A stretch of DNA of 64,000 bases from Bradyrhizobium sp. ISRA430 (GCF_029909975.1 NZ_CP094516.1:5456001-5520000), one strand, 5' to 3'; positions 50,421-59,282 are shown, counted from the first letter of the stretch. Notes: generated by a model from the sequence alone, not told the origin. A program made the numbers and translations.

Positions 50421-50736
50421 GGGTCCTATCCCCGCTTGGGCCCGGTCCGGACATGGCCGGGCGTTTCTCGACTGGTTCGCCACGAGGAGAAGTTTCACTA
50501 CGCGGGCACAGCCAGGACCCTTAGAATCAAATGCCGTGCCAGATCGTCCGCCTTGCCTAACCGACTATGAATGCGGGGCTTTCCGCGTTTGGCGGGTGGT
50601 GTGCCGCAGTGCGCTATTACGTCGCGCTCAAAACGTAATCATGCCTGCTCAAAGTGCAGGCATGACAGGCTGCCGACACAATGTTGCTCACGTGTCGGGC
50701 AGCAGCACGGTATTTTAGTGTGGGTAAGGGTAGGCG
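50421..50736. other. Gap upstream of glnK with hairpins
   Basis: 316 bp with no gene. It holds the candidate sigma-54 promoter (50526-50541) and two adjacent hairpins: CATGCCTGC/GCAGGCATG (50640-50664) and GCTGCCGACAC/GTGTCGGGCAGC (50669-50703, one bulged base). The hairpins may be the end of an older transcript or a repeat element. Confidence 0.5.
50526..50541 (-). promoter_or_regulatory. glnK: Candidate sigma-54 promoter of glnK-amtB copy 1
   Basis: On the minus strand, TGGCACG-GCAT-TTGAT aligns with the consensus TGGCACG-N4-TTGCW, with correct 4-bp spacing and one mismatch at the -12 C. It lies about 105 bp before the glnK ATG. Nitrogen-limitation control by NtrC/RpoN is known for such operons. 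Confidence 0.5.
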
Positions 50737-50862
50737 CTACCGCAGGGCCTTGGCATGTTGCGAAATGTCGAGCCCTTCGAGCTCGTGCTCACGGGACACG
50801 CGCAATGGCATTCGAGAGCGACCAGCTTGAGCAGGACAAAGCCCACGCCGGCGGTGAGGCAG
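50737..50862 (-). pseudogene. Frameshifted remnant of a third amtB (C-terminal about 40 codons)
   Basis: In the minus strand two frames read LTAGVGFVLLKLVAL and then PLRVSREHELEGLDISQH plus AKALR and a stop, corresponding to the C-terminus of amtB copy 2 (AGVSFILLKLVALFVPLRV...). Nucleotide alignment with 52304-52430 is close and shows one missing base where the frames change. Nothing before LTAG is amtB-like, since clpP ends 30 bp upstream. Remnant of a deleted ammonium transporter. Confidence 0.85.
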
Positions 50863-50891
50863 CCGAATGGTATTCGGTGGAAGGTCGACCA

Positions 50892-51494
50892 TCAGGCGGC
50901 GTCGCGTTCCGCGAAAACCCTGTCGATCAGTCCCCATTCGACCGCTTGCTGCGCGGTCATGAAGTGGTCGCGGTCAAGGGTCCGTTCCACCTCCTCCTCG
51001 GGGCGCCTGCAATGTTGCGCATAGAGCCGGATGATGCGCCGCTTCGTTTCCTGCATTTCGGTGGCATGGATCATGATGTCAGACGCCTGGCCTTGAAATC
51101 CGCCGAGTGGCTGGTGCACGTGAAGGCTCGCGTTGGGCAGGGCGGCGCGGTGACCGGGCTCGCCGGCCATCAGCAGGAAGGACCCCATGGAGCGCGCGGT
51201 GCCCATGCATAGCGTATGGACCGGCGCCTTGATGAACTGCATGGTGTCGTACATCGCAAGTCCGCTGGTAATCACGCCGCCATAGGAGTTGATGTAGAGA
51301 TTGATCGGCTTGTTCGGGTTCTCTGCCTCCAGGAACAGGAGCTGCGCGCAGACGAGTCCGGACATTGCATCATTGACTTCGCCATTGAGGAAGATGATGC
51401 GCTCGCGCAAGAGTCGGGAGTAGATGTCGAAGGATCGCTCGCCGCGGCTGGACTGTTCGACGACCATAGGCACGAGTTGCAGCATGTCGCGCAT
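50892..51494 (-). CDS. clpP: ClpP-family serine protease (paralogue)
   Basis: A 200-residue ClpP peptidase subunit. The Ser is in [11 protein letters not shown] (usually GQAASMGSLLL), the His in [13 protein letters not shown] and the Asp in [12 protein letters not shown], so the triad is intact. It lacks a neighbouring clpX or clpA, unlike the housekeeping copy, and has an AlaArg substitution beside the Ser. GGAGG lies 6 nt before the ATG. It may form mixed barrels with the main ClpP or act on its own. Confidence 0.92.
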   Translation of the reverse strand: MRDMLQLVPMVVEQSSRGERSFDIYSRLLRERIIFLNGEVNDAMSGLVCAQLLFLEAENPNKPINLYINSYGGVITSGLAMYDTMQFIKAPVHTLCMGTARSMGSFLLMAGEPGHRAALPNASLHVHQPLGGFQGQASDIMIHATEMQETKRRIIRLYAQHCRRPEEEVERTLDRDHFMTAQQAVEWGLIDRVFAERDAA

Positions 51495-51546
51495 CTGCGA
51501 CCTCCGTTTCTACAGGGGATGAAGTCGTATTATCGCTAAAGCGCGA

Positions 51547-51900
51547 TCAGGCCGCGCGCATCAGGCGGCAATTGGTGTTAGCCGGCCGCGGCAGCTTTTC
51601 GTTGACGTCGCAGGCTTGTTGGATGATGCGAAACCGAGTGCCGCCGGACTCGTTCGGTTCGATCCTGAAGGTGACGTGGCTTTCTCGAAAAGGGGGCTCG
51701 GAATCGCGGAGCCGGTAACGCACCTCTTCGCCCGCGACCGATGATTCGAGCTCGGCGCCCGCAAGGTCGGCATCCGGCAGCCAGCGCTCGCGCAGGGCCG
51801 GAATGGTGACGGCACGCCAGACCTTTGCTGGCGGTGCATCGAGGTCATATTCGAGAACCAGGGCTGCGTCGGGCTGATCCGGCTTCACTGCGTCGCTCAT
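51547..51900 (-). CDS. SRPBCC/AHSA1-domain protein
   Basis: A 117-residue protein of the Aha1-like START/Bet v1 superfamily (AALVLEYDLDAPPAKVWRAVTIPALRERWLPD). Such proteins are commonly encoded after an ArsR regulator and bind a hydrophobic ligand. Its ATG overlaps the arsR stop by 4 bp (ATGA). The C-terminus RPANTNCRLMRAA is unusual for the family. The ligand is unknown. Confidence 0.88.
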   Translation of the reverse strand: MSDAVKPDQPDAALVLEYDLDAPPAKVWRAVTIPALRERWLPDADLAGAELESSVAGEEVRYRLRDSEPPFRESHVTFRIEPNESGGTRFRIIQQACDVNEKLPRPANTNCRLMRAA

Positions 51901-52211
51901 TGATCCATATCCTTCAAGAGATCGGCGAGCGCTTCCACGCGTTTCGGCCAGTAGGCTCGGTAGCGCGCAAGCCATGTCCCGATGGTGGCGATGCCGTTCG
52001 GATCGACCTCGTAGTTCACAAAGCGGCCCTGCCGCTGTTCGCGCACGAGACCTGCTGCACGCAGAACCGCGAGATGCTGCGACATCGCCGGTTGGCTGAT
52101 CTCCAATCCGTCGCGCAAAGCGCTGGCATTCAGGCTTCCGCCAGCGAGCCTTTCAAAGACCTTTCGGCGCGTCGGGTCGGCCAGCGCCCTGAAGATGTCG
52201 GCTTCGATCAT
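51897..52211 (-). CDS. ArsR-family transcriptional regulator
   Basis: A 104-residue winged-helix repressor: FRALADPTRRKVFERLAGGSLNASALRDGLEISQPAMSQHLAVL shows the HTH. No metal-binding Cys pair (CxC) is present, so it likely responds to a small molecule or the SRPBCC protein. ATG 52211 is chosen; the perfect inverted repeat directly upstream is probably its own operator. Confidence 0.9.
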   Translation of the reverse strand: MIEADIFRALADPTRRKVFERLAGGSLNASALRDGLEISQPAMSQHLAVLRAAGLVREQRQGRFVNYEVDPNGIATIGTWLARYRAYWPKRVEALADLLKDMDQ

Positions 52212-52213
52212 GA

Positions 52214-52241
52214 CAACACATAAGCACACACTTATGTGTTG
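52214..52241. promoter_or_regulatory. Perfect 11-bp inverted repeat before the ArsR gene
   Basis: CAACACATAAG-CACACA-CTTATGTGTTG: perfect arms with a 6-bp spacer, starting 3 bp upstream of the arsR ATG. A likely autoregulatory operator. Confidence 0.85.
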
Positions 52242-52303
52242 CGCAAGCCCCGAGAATCTGAGGCTGTCCGGTGCTTGGAGCGACCGGCAGGAAGCGCACC
52301 GAA

Positions 52304-53605
52304 CTACTGCAATGCCTCACCGTGCTGGGAAATGTCGAGACCTTCCAATTCGTGCTCACGCGAGACGCGCAAGGGCACGAACAGGGCGACCAGCTTGAGC
52401 AGGATGAAGCTCACGCCCGCCGACCACACGAAGGTGACGGCAACGCCATAAAGCTGGATCAGAAGCTGCTGCGGGTGACCCTCGAGCAGGCCGGCGGCCC
52501 CGCCGATGGCGCTGGTCGCGAACACGCCGGCAAGCAGGGTGCCGGTCAGCCCGCCGATGCCGTGGACGCCGAACACGTCGAGCGAGTCGTCATATTTGAA
52601 GCGGTGCTTCAGCCAGGTGCAGGCCCAATAGCAGACCGCTCCGGCAATTACGCCGATGACGATGCCGTGCCAGGGCGCGACGAAGCCCGAGGCCGGCGTA
52701 ATTGTGCCGAGCCCGGCGACCGCGCCCGAGATCATGCCAAGCACCGAGGGCTTGCGCCGCGTCGACCATTCGATCGCGCCCCAGGTTACTGCGCCGGAGC
52801 AGGCCGCAAGATGCGTCGCGATGATCGCCATCACCGCGCGCGCGTTGGCCGCGCCCGCCGAGCCGCCGTTGAAGCCGAACCAGCCCACCCACAGCAGGCC
52901 GGTGCCCATCACGGCGAGCGAGAGATCGAACGGCGAGAGATTGTCGGTGCCGTAGCCATGACGGCGTCCCATCACCTTCGCCGCGACGAGGCCGCCCGTG
53001 CCGGCCGACAGATGCACCACGAGGCCGCCGGCGAAATCCAACACGCCCGTGCTGGCGAGGAAGCCGCCGCCCCAGACCCAATGCGCCAGCGGAATGTAGA
53101 CGAAGATGAACCAGGCGATGGAGAACAACAGATAAGCGGAGAAGCGCATGCGGTCGGCGACCGAGCCCGCCACCAGCGCCACAGTGATGATGGCGAAGGT
53201 CATCTGGTAGAGCATGAACAGCGCTTCCGGAATCGTCTTCGCGGCCGGATTGACGCTGTCCAGCGTCATGCCGGCAAGGAACCAGCGGTCGAGCGTACCG
53301 AGCCACGGGCCGTCGCCGACGAAGCAGAGCGAATAGCCGAACGCGACCCAGAGGATCGAGATCAGCGTCACCGCGGCGAGGCTCTGCGCCATGGTGGCAA
53401 GCACGTTCTTCTTGCGCACCATGCCGGAATAGAACAGCGCGAGCCCTGGGATCGTCATCATCAGCACCAGGGCGGTGGCGACGATCATCCAGGCGGTGTC
53501 GGCGGTATTGATGTCGCTCGTCGCCGCGCGCGCCGGCGAGGCAATGACGGACAGAAGTCCAATCGGCGCAGCAATGCCCGCTGCGCGGCGCAAATTTACC
53601 GCCAT
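52304..53605 (-). CDS. amtB: Ammonium transporter AmtB (copy 2)
   Basis: A 433-residue AmtB with signal-like N-terminus (GIAAPIGLLSVIASPARA) and 11 helices. Paired His and Phe regions appear in MTIPGLALFYSGMVRKKN, FGVHGIGGLTGTLLAG and others. It lacks the extended loop of copy 1 and ends in SREHELEGLDISQHGEALQ. It lies 174 bp after glnK copy 2 on the same strand and probably shares its transcript. Confidence 0.96.
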   Translation of the reverse strand: MAVNLRRAAGIAAPIGLLSVIASPARAATSDINTADTAWMIVATALVLMMTIPGLALFYSGMVRKKNVLATMAQSLAAVTLISILWVAFGYSLCFVGDGPWLGTLDRWFLAGMTLDSVNPAAKTIPEALFMLYQMTFAIITVALVAGSVADRMRFSAYLLFSIAWFIFVYIPLAHWVWGGGFLASTGVLDFAGGLVVHLSAGTGGLVAAKVMGRRHGYGTDNLSPFDLSLAVMGTGLLWVGWFGFNGGSAGAANARAVMAIIATHLAACSGAVTWGAIEWSTRRKPSVLGMISGAVAGLGTITPASGFVAPWHGIVIGVIAGAVCYWACTWLKHRFKYDDSLDVFGVHGIGGLTGTLLAGVFATSAIGGAAGLLEGHPQQLLIQLYGVAVTFVWSAGVSFILLKLVALFVPLRVSREHELEGLDISQHGEALQ

Positions 53606-53779
53606 GTCGTTTTCCCCAGCTCATAGGTCAGGTCGAACGCTGTGGCGTCGTTGCCGGTGCGTTTCGAAGAAAGAGTCAGTCGCAACTGTGTCACAAGCAT
53701 TTCACCCCCTCATCCTGGGGAGCGCGCCTATGCGCGTCTCGAAGGATGGCCGCGGGCAAGATCCGGGCGACGCGGTCGA
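53606..53779. other. Short gap between glnK and amtB (copy 2) with a half family D repeat
   Basis: 174 bp. Contains CCTCATCCTGGGGAGCGCG...CGTCTCGAAGGATGG (53703-53750), similar to the repeat near parB. No gene. The larger gap than in the copy 1 operon may reduce coupling. Confidence 0.5.
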
Positions 53780-54127
<348 letters not shown>

Positions 54128-54363
54128 TTATTTTCCCGGGCTTCGCAGCGCTGCATGCGAACGGCGCTGCGTCAATCTGGCATCTTTCCGGGCAAATGGC
54201 ACAAAAAAGTTGCAGATTGAAGGGGAAAAACGCGCGCGGCCCGCGGCCGTCGCCTCTGTACAGGGCAGCCGTCCACCCTTCACAATGCACTTTTGGTGTG
54301 GAGGCGGTGAACCTGCGCGTGCCGGACGGTACATAAGTATTTTGGGACTAAAGGGGGCGCTTC

Positions 54364-55242
54364 ATGGCGAGTTGGTTCTACGCATCCGAGGGCAAGCAGC
54401 AGGGGCCCTATCCCGAAGCGCAATTCCGCGATCTCCTCGCCCAGGGCATCGTCCGTCCCGACACGCTGGTATGGACCGAAGGCATGGCCGGCTGGCAGAA
54501 GGCGGCCGAAATCCCCGGCTTGATCGGCGGCGTCGGTGCGCCGCCGATGGTCCCTGCGGCCGGTGGTTCCCCCGTGCGAGCCGGGGCCGGTGGACCGTTG
54601 ACGAGCGATTTCAGCGTCTTTGGACTTCTCGGCCGCAGCATCGTGTTCATAATCGGCACGTTGCTGGTGATCCCCGCACCATGGGTTGCCGTCTGGTTCT
54701 ACAAATGGGTCGCGTCCCAAATCCAGGTGCCGGGCCGGCCGAATTTCGGCTTTGTCGGCCAGCCGATGGACATCTGGTGGGTGTTCATGGCGTCCGCGCT
54801 TCTGACCTATGCCGGTGTGACCGGCATTTCGATCGCGCCGCTGATTGGCCTCGTCATCCAGTCGTTGCTGGCCTGGATGATCATCCGCTGGATCGCCGTC
54901 AATCTCACCTCGAACGGCGAGCGGCTGCCGATGTCGTTCCAGGGCAGCGCGATCGGTTACATCGGCTGGTATCTGCTGATGTTCATCTCCACTATCACCA
55001 TCATCGGCTGGGCCTGGGTGATCGCGTTCTGGATGCGATGGATCTGCAGCAACATCGAGGGCACGCGGCGCGAGGTCGTGTTCAACGGAAGCGGCTGGCA
55101 GATCCTGTGGCGAACGGTGGTGTTCTCCCTCGCCTCGAGCTTCATCATTCCGATTCCGTGGATGCTGCGCTGGTACGCGCGCTGGTACGTGTCGCAATTC
55201 GCGCTTGTCGATCGCGGCGCCGTAGTCAACCACGGGTTCTGA
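54364..55242 (+). CDS. GYF-domain and DUF898 membrane protein
   Basis: A 292-residue protein: an N-terminal GYF_2 domain (WFYASEGKQQGPYPEAQF and VWTEGMAGWQKA, about residues 3-60), a Pro/Gly linker, then five or six membrane helices of the DUF898 type (about residues 95-250). GYF domains bind proline-rich peptides, so it may anchor a partner at the membrane. Function unknown. Converges with tesB (1 bp between stops). Confidence 0.88.
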   Translation: MASWFYASEGKQQGPYPEAQFRDLLAQGIVRPDTLVWTEGMAGWQKAAEIPGLIGGVGAPPMVPAAGGSPVRAGAGGPLTSDFSVFGLLGRSIVFIIGTLLVIPAPWVAVWFYKWVASQIQVPGRPNFGFVGQPMDIWWVFMASALLTYAGVTGISIAPLIGLVIQSLLAWMIIRWIAVNLTSNGERLPMSFQGSAIGYIGWYLLMFISTITIIGWAWVIAFWMRWICSNIEGTRREVVFNGSGWQILWRTVVFSLASSFIIPIPWMLRWYARWYVSQFALVDRGAVVNHGF

Positions 55243-55243
55243 A

Positions 55244-56104
55244 CTACTTCCGCTCGCGCACGGAGCCTTCCTGCGCGACGGAGGCCACCAGCGTGCCGTC
55301 GGGCTTGAAGATCAGGCCGCGGGTCAATCCGCGGCCGCCCTGCGCGCTCGGCGAATCCTGCGCGTAGAGCAGCCATTCATCGGCACGGAAGGGGCGGTGA
55401 AACCACATCGCGTGATCAAGGCTCGCCGGCATCATCCGCTTGTCGAACAGCGTGCGGCCATAGCGCGCCATCACCGCGTCCAGCAGTGAGAAGTCCGACG
55501 CATACGCGAGCGCGCACATGTGCAGCGCCGGATCGTCAGGCAGTTTGGCTGCGGTCCTGATCCAGACATTGATGCGCCCGTCGTCGATCTTCTGGCCGAA
55601 ATAGCGGCCGAGCTCGACCGGACGCAGCTCGATCGGACGATCGGATTCATAGTAGCGGCGGATGAATTCCGGCATCTCCCGGAACATCGGCTGCTTGGCG
55701 ACCTCCTCCGCCGTGAGTTTTTCCGGCGGCGGCACGTCGGGCATTTTGTCCTGGTGGTCGAAGGCGCCCTCCTCCTCGGCATGGAACGAGACCATGATCG
55801 AGAAGATCGCGTTGCCGTGCTGGATCGCGGTGACGCGGCGCGTCGAATAGCTCCTGCCGTCGCGCAACCGCTCGACCTGATAGATGATCGGAATCTGCGG
55901 ATCGCCCGGCAGGATGAAATAGCAATGCAGCGAGTGCGGCAGCCGGCCCTCGACCGTGCGGCAAGCCGCAACCATCGCCTGCCCGATTACCTGCCCGCCG
56001 AACACCCGCTGCCAGCTTGTCTTCGGGCTGTTGCCGCGGAACAAATTGACCTCGAGCTGCTCGAGGTCGAGGATCGAAATGAGGTCGATCAGGCTTTTGG
56101 ACAT
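55244..56104 (-). CDS. tesB: Acyl-CoA thioesterase II
   Basis: A 286-residue double hot-dog thioesterase that hydrolyses medium and long acyl-CoAs. Family motifs are VFGGQVIGQAMVAACRTV, SLHCYFILPGDP, the catalytic Asp region YASDFSLLDAV and HAMWFHRPFRADEWLLY, with GLIFKPDGTLVASVAQEG at the end. Role in fatty-acid turnover is inferred. Confidence 0.95.
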   Translation of the reverse strand: MSKSLIDLISILDLEQLEVNLFRGNSPKTSWQRVFGGQVIGQAMVAACRTVEGRLPHSLHCYFILPGDPQIPIIYQVERLRDGRSYSTRRVTAIQHGNAIFSIMVSFHAEEEGAFDHQDKMPDVPPPEKLTAEEVAKQPMFREMPEFIRRYYESDRPIELRPVELGRYFGQKIDDGRINVWIRTAAKLPDDPALHMCALAYASDFSLLDAVMARYGRTLFDKRMMPASLDHAMWFHRPFRADEWLLYAQDSPSAQGGRGLTRGLIFKPDGTLVASVAQEGSVRERK

Positions 56105-56124
56105 TGGTCGAGCTTTCGCATTGT

Positions 56125-56200
56125 CGTCATTCCGGGACGCGAGTTAGCGCGAACCCGGAATGCGGAAGTTTATTGCGCGAGATTCCGGACTTCGCCTCTG
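56125..56200. repeat. Partial family C repeat upstream of tesB
   Basis: CGTCATTCCGGGACGCGAGT and later GAGATTCCGGACTTCGCC resemble the family C copies at 30314-30460 and 58896-59024, but the right end is missing. Confidence 0.5.
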
Positions 56201-56313
56201 CGATGTGCCGCGGAACGATACATTGCGGAACAGGCCCGCCCTTGTTTCACAGCACTGTTTCGCCCACCTCAAGTCTGCTAGCAAGACCCACGAGTTGGCC
56301 GGGAAATTTGGGT

Positions 56314-57534
56314 ATGTCGGTACAGGGTAGCATTGTCATTTGCGGCGGCGCGTTTGCCGGCCTGGCGCTGGCGCTGGCGCTGCGTCAGGGCCTCGGGCCT
56401 GACGTGCCCGTTATCGTCGCCGACCCCGCGCTGGCGACGCGCCCGAGCCGCGATGCGCGCGCCACCGCGATCGTTGCGGCCTGCCGCCGCCTGTTCGAGG
56501 CGATCGGCGCCTGGGATGACGTCAGAGGCGAGGCGCAGCCGATCCTCGACATGGTCGTCACGGATTCGAAGCTGGAGGACGCCACGCGCCCGGTGTTCCT
56601 GACCTTCGCCGGCGACGTTGAGCCGGGCGAGCCCTTCGCGCATATGATCGAGAACCGCCGCCTGATCGATGTGCTGGTGGCGCGCACGGCAGCCGAGGGC
56701 GTCGATCTCCGCGCCACCGCGGTAACGTCCTACGACGCGCGTCCCGACGGCATCGACGTGACGCTGGGCGATGGCAGCGTGATCGCCGCGGGCCTTTTGA
56801 TCGCCGCCGATGGCGCACGATCGAGGCTGCGCGAGCGCGCCGGCATCGCCACCCACGGCTGGGAGTACGATCAATCCGGCATCGTCGTCACCGTCGGCCA
56901 TGAGCGCGATCACGAGGGGCGCGCCGAAGAGCACTTCTTACCCGCAGGTCCCTTCGCGATCCTGCCGCTTACGGGAAAACGGTCCTCGCTTGTCTGGACC
57001 GAGCGCCGCGCGGAAGCCGCGCGCATTGTTGCCTTGAGCGAAGAGGAATTCCACGGCGAGCTCGAGCAGCGTTTTGGCCTGCATCTCGGCGAGGTGAAGG
57101 CGCTCGACAAGCCGCGCGCGTTCCCGCTGTCCTATTTCGTGGCGCGTTCCTTCGTCGCCGAGCGCCTGGCGCTGGTCGGCGATGCCGCCCATGTCATCCA
57201 TCCCATCGCCGGCCAGGGCCTCAACATGGGGCTGAAGGATGTCGCGGCGCTGGCCGAGGTGATCGTCGACGCCGCGCGGCTCGGCATGGATATCGGCGCG
57301 GCCGACGTGCTCGAACGCTACCAGCGCTGGCGGCGTTTCGACACCATGGCGATGGGGGTCGCGACCAATTCGCTGAACTTCCTGTTCTCAAACAAGTCGA
57401 CGCTGCTGCGCACCGTGCGCGATATCGGCCTCGGCATCGTCGACCGCGCGCCGCCACTGAAGAATCTCTTCATCCGCGAGGCCGCCGGTCTGACGGGCGA
57501 AGTGCCGCGGCTGTTGAAGGGCGAGGCGTTGTAA
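56314..57534 (+). CDS. UbiH/UbiF/Coq6-family FAD monooxygenase (ubiquinone biosynthesis)
   Basis: A 406-residue flavin hydroxylase: an N-terminal FAD motif CGGAFAGLALALAL, the NADPH/FAD motif GVDLRATAV...LLIAADGARS, and the C-terminal GDAAHVIHPIAGQGLNMGLKD. It is the family that hydroxylates the ubiquinone ring; which position is not readable. The ATG at 56314 is selected; the open frame extends upstream without family residues. Confidence 0.92.
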   Translation: MSVQGSIVICGGAFAGLALALALRQGLGPDVPVIVADPALATRPSRDARATAIVAACRRLFEAIGAWDDVRGEAQPILDMVVTDSKLEDATRPVFLTFAGDVEPGEPFAHMIENRRLIDVLVARTAAEGVDLRATAVTSYDARPDGIDVTLGDGSVIAAGLLIAADGARSRLRERAGIATHGWEYDQSGIVVTVGHERDHEGRAEEHFLPAGPFAILPLTGKRSSLVWTERRAEAARIVALSEEEFHGELEQRFGLHLGEVKALDKPRAFPLSYFVARSFVAERLALVGDAAHVIHPIAGQGLNMGLKDVAALAEVIVDAARLGMDIGAADVLERYQRWRRFDTMAMGVATNSLNFLFSNKSTLLRTVRDIGLGIVDRAPPLKNLFIREAAGLTGEVPRLLKGEAL

Positions 57535-57550
57535 GGAGGCGAATTGTGCG

Positions 57551-57600
57551 TGGCGAATAGCGAGTAGGTCCATTCGCTACTCATCATTCGCTATTCGCCA
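57551..57600. repeat. Perfect 13-bp inverted repeat between convergent genes
   Basis: TGGCGAATAGCGA and TCGCTATTCGCCA flank a 24-bp centre that itself contains TTCGCTACTC. It lies between the ubiH-like gene and the Trm112-like gene, so it can act as a bidirectional terminator. Confidence 0.7.
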
Positions 57601-57603
57601 TCC

Positions 57604-57801
57604 TCAATCGATCTTCCGCGCCTCCTCAGGCAGCATGATCGGGATGCCGTCGCGGATCGGATAGGCGAGCTTGGCCGACCGCGAGATCAGCTCCTGCCGC
57701 GCGGCATCGAATTCGAGCGGGCCTTTGGTCAGCGGGCAGACCAGGATCTCCAGCAGTTTGGGATCGACGCTGTTTTCGGGGCGTTCGGTGGTCGCGTTCA
57801 T
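57604..57801 (-). CDS. Trm112-family small protein (UPF0434)
   Basis: A 65-residue protein: [20 protein letters not shown] and [25 protein letters not shown] define the UPF0434/Trm112 family. It keeps one Cys of the zinc-ribbon pattern. Eukaryotic Trm112 activates methyltransferases; the bacterial role is uncertain. Confidence 0.92.
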   Translation of the reverse strand: MNATTERPENSVDPKLLEILVCPLTKGPLEFDAARQELISRSAKLAYPIRDGIPIMLPEEARKID

Positions 57802-57882
57802 TGTTGTCTCCGGTGATCGGGTGCCTGTAGCACAGAACGCGGCCGCCGCCCAAACTCCGTATATCGGGAATGGTGCGCTGCC

Positions 57883-58413
57883 CTAGGCGGAGACCATGCG
57901 CAAGAGCTCATCGAGCTGAGCTTTGAGCCGTGCGGCCGGCACTGGCACGCCCGACAGGGCGAAGCCGAGAAACGTCCAGTACAGGATTTGCGCGCGGGCC
58001 TCTGCCGTCGCCGGGCCAAGCCCCCGCTTCGCCAGCAGCGTCTCGATATAGTCGAGCCGCCGGCGGTCGATGGCGCGGACCGCTGCCTGCGCGGCCGGAT
58101 CGAACGCCGCCCAGTTGCGCACCGAACGCTCGAGGTCGAGTCGCGCCCCAAAGGACCTGCGCAGCAGGGATTTTAGCGGCTCGTTGCTGTCGGCCTCGAC
58201 GTCGGCGATGATCTGCTCGGCCGCGATCTCGCGCCAACGCTTCAGCACGGCCGCGTGGAACGCACCGAGATCGGCAAAATGCCAGTAGAAGCTGCCGCGC
58301 GAGACGCCCATGGCTCTCGCCAGCGGATCGGCCTTCAGTGCGGTGAAGCCGTCCTTGGCCAGCGCCTTCAGGCCCTGATTGATCCAGTCGTCGGCGGAGA
58401 GCTGTTCGGCCAT
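57883..58413 (-). CDS. TetR-family transcriptional regulator
   Basis: A 176-residue repressor. The N-terminal HTH is INQGLKALAKDGFTALKADPLARAMGVSRGSFYWHFAD (about residues 10-47). The C-terminal ligand domain has no assigned effector. The ATG at 58413 has a GGAAC ribosome site; a start at 58437 would overlap the operator. Divergent from the next gene with two palindromes between. Confidence 0.92.
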   Translation of the reverse strand: MAEQLSADDWINQGLKALAKDGFTALKADPLARAMGVSRGSFYWHFADLGAFHAAVLKRWREIAAEQIIADVEADSNEPLKSLLRRSFGARLDLERSVRNWAAFDPAAQAAVRAIDRRRLDYIETLLAKRGLGPATAEARAQILYWTFLGFALSGVPVPAARLKAQLDELLRMVSA

Positions 58414-58435
58414 GTCCGGTTCCAAATACCCGACC

Positions 58436-58449
58436 ATACACTAGTGTAT
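58436..58449. promoter_or_regulatory. TetR operator candidate 1
   Basis: ATACACTAGTGTAT: a perfect 14-bp palindrome located 23 bp upstream of the TetR start. Confidence 0.75.
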
Positions 58450-58477
58450 TGACAGACGCTGCGCCAGCGTCTACCCC

Positions 58478-58497
58478 ACCATACATATCTGTATGGT
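58478..58497. promoter_or_regulatory. TetR operator candidate 2
   Basis: ACCATACA-TATC-TGTATGGT: perfect 8-bp arms. The shared half-site core TACA..TGTA with site 1 suggests one regulator binds both. Confidence 0.75.
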
Positions 58498-58520
58498 AAG
58501 AATTGTTGGGAGACTTGGCG

Positions 58521-58871
58521 ATGCGCGATCTCTTGCTCCAATGTGCCGGACTTGCCGTGATCATCGCGGCCCTCGTTCACGGAATCCTCGGTGAGACCAA
58601 GGTTTTCGCGCGCGCCCGCATCGAGCCGGAACGTCTGCGCACCCTGATCCGCCTGGTCTGGCAGACCTCGACAGTCGCCTGGATCGGCGGCGGCGTGTTG
58701 CTCATCGCGACCCCCTGGATGGCCTCGGAGCCGGCCCGTCACTGGATCATCACCACGCTGGCCTGCGTGTTCGCCTTCGCGGCCTTCGCCAATGCCTTCG
58801 CCACACGCGGCCGGCATTTCGGCTGGATGGCGCTCAGTGCCGTCGTCGTGATGGCGGTCGCCGGCTACTAG
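58521..58871 (+). CDS. Small four-helix membrane protein of unknown function, TetR-controlled
   Basis: A 116-residue protein with about four hydrophobic segments (residues 5-25, 45-65, 72-92 and 98-115), starting MRDLLLQCAGLAVII. A GGGAG ribosome site precedes ATG 58521. The His-containing first helix and the position divergent to the TetR gene suggest it is the regulated target. No family is recognised with confidence. Confidence 0.8.
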   Translation: MRDLLLQCAGLAVIIAALVHGILGETKVFARARIEPERLRTLIRLVWQTSTVAWIGGGVLLIATPWMASEPARHWIITTLACVFAFAAFANAFATRGRHFGWMALSAVVVMAVAGY

Positions 58872-59282
58872 CGTTGTGACTCCGACAGTCCATTCCGTCA
58901 TCCCGGGGCCTGAGCGGAGCGAGGGAGCCCGGAATCCATAGGGCCGCAGAGCACGTGGATGAATGGATTCTCAGATGCGCAGTTGCGCATCATAGCTCGC
59001 GACTTCGTCGCGCCCCGGAATGACACTGAGTGAATCAGATGTCAGAGACGCAACACTTGCGGCCGTGCATCCGAGAACGCGGCCGATCCGAACTCATGAG
59101 GCGTAAGGCCGCAGCGGCGCATCAAACGCGCGCTGCATGCGGAGAGCGCTGATCTTTTCGCCGACGTTAGAATATATCTAAAGCCATTCAGCGTTGAACC
59201 CGATTGACTCCGCCGTCACCTCTGCTTCCTTCGATCGCGCTTCGCGCAAGATCTTGCGCACACGAAACAGGAGGAGATTTTC
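58872..59282. repeat. Gene-free gap containing a family C repeat
   Basis: 411 bp. A family C repeat spans 58896-59024 (ends CGTCATCCCGGGGCC and CGCGCCCCGGAATGAC). The rest (59025-59282) has no recognised gene, and includes the strong AGGAGGAG ribosome site (59268-59275) for the next gene. Confidence 0.7.

Noticed and set aside
54197..54213. Sigma-54-like TGGCAC..TTGC before the GYF gene
   Set aside because: The spacing between the two elements is 2 bp longer than allowed (GG-to-GC distance 14 instead of 12).
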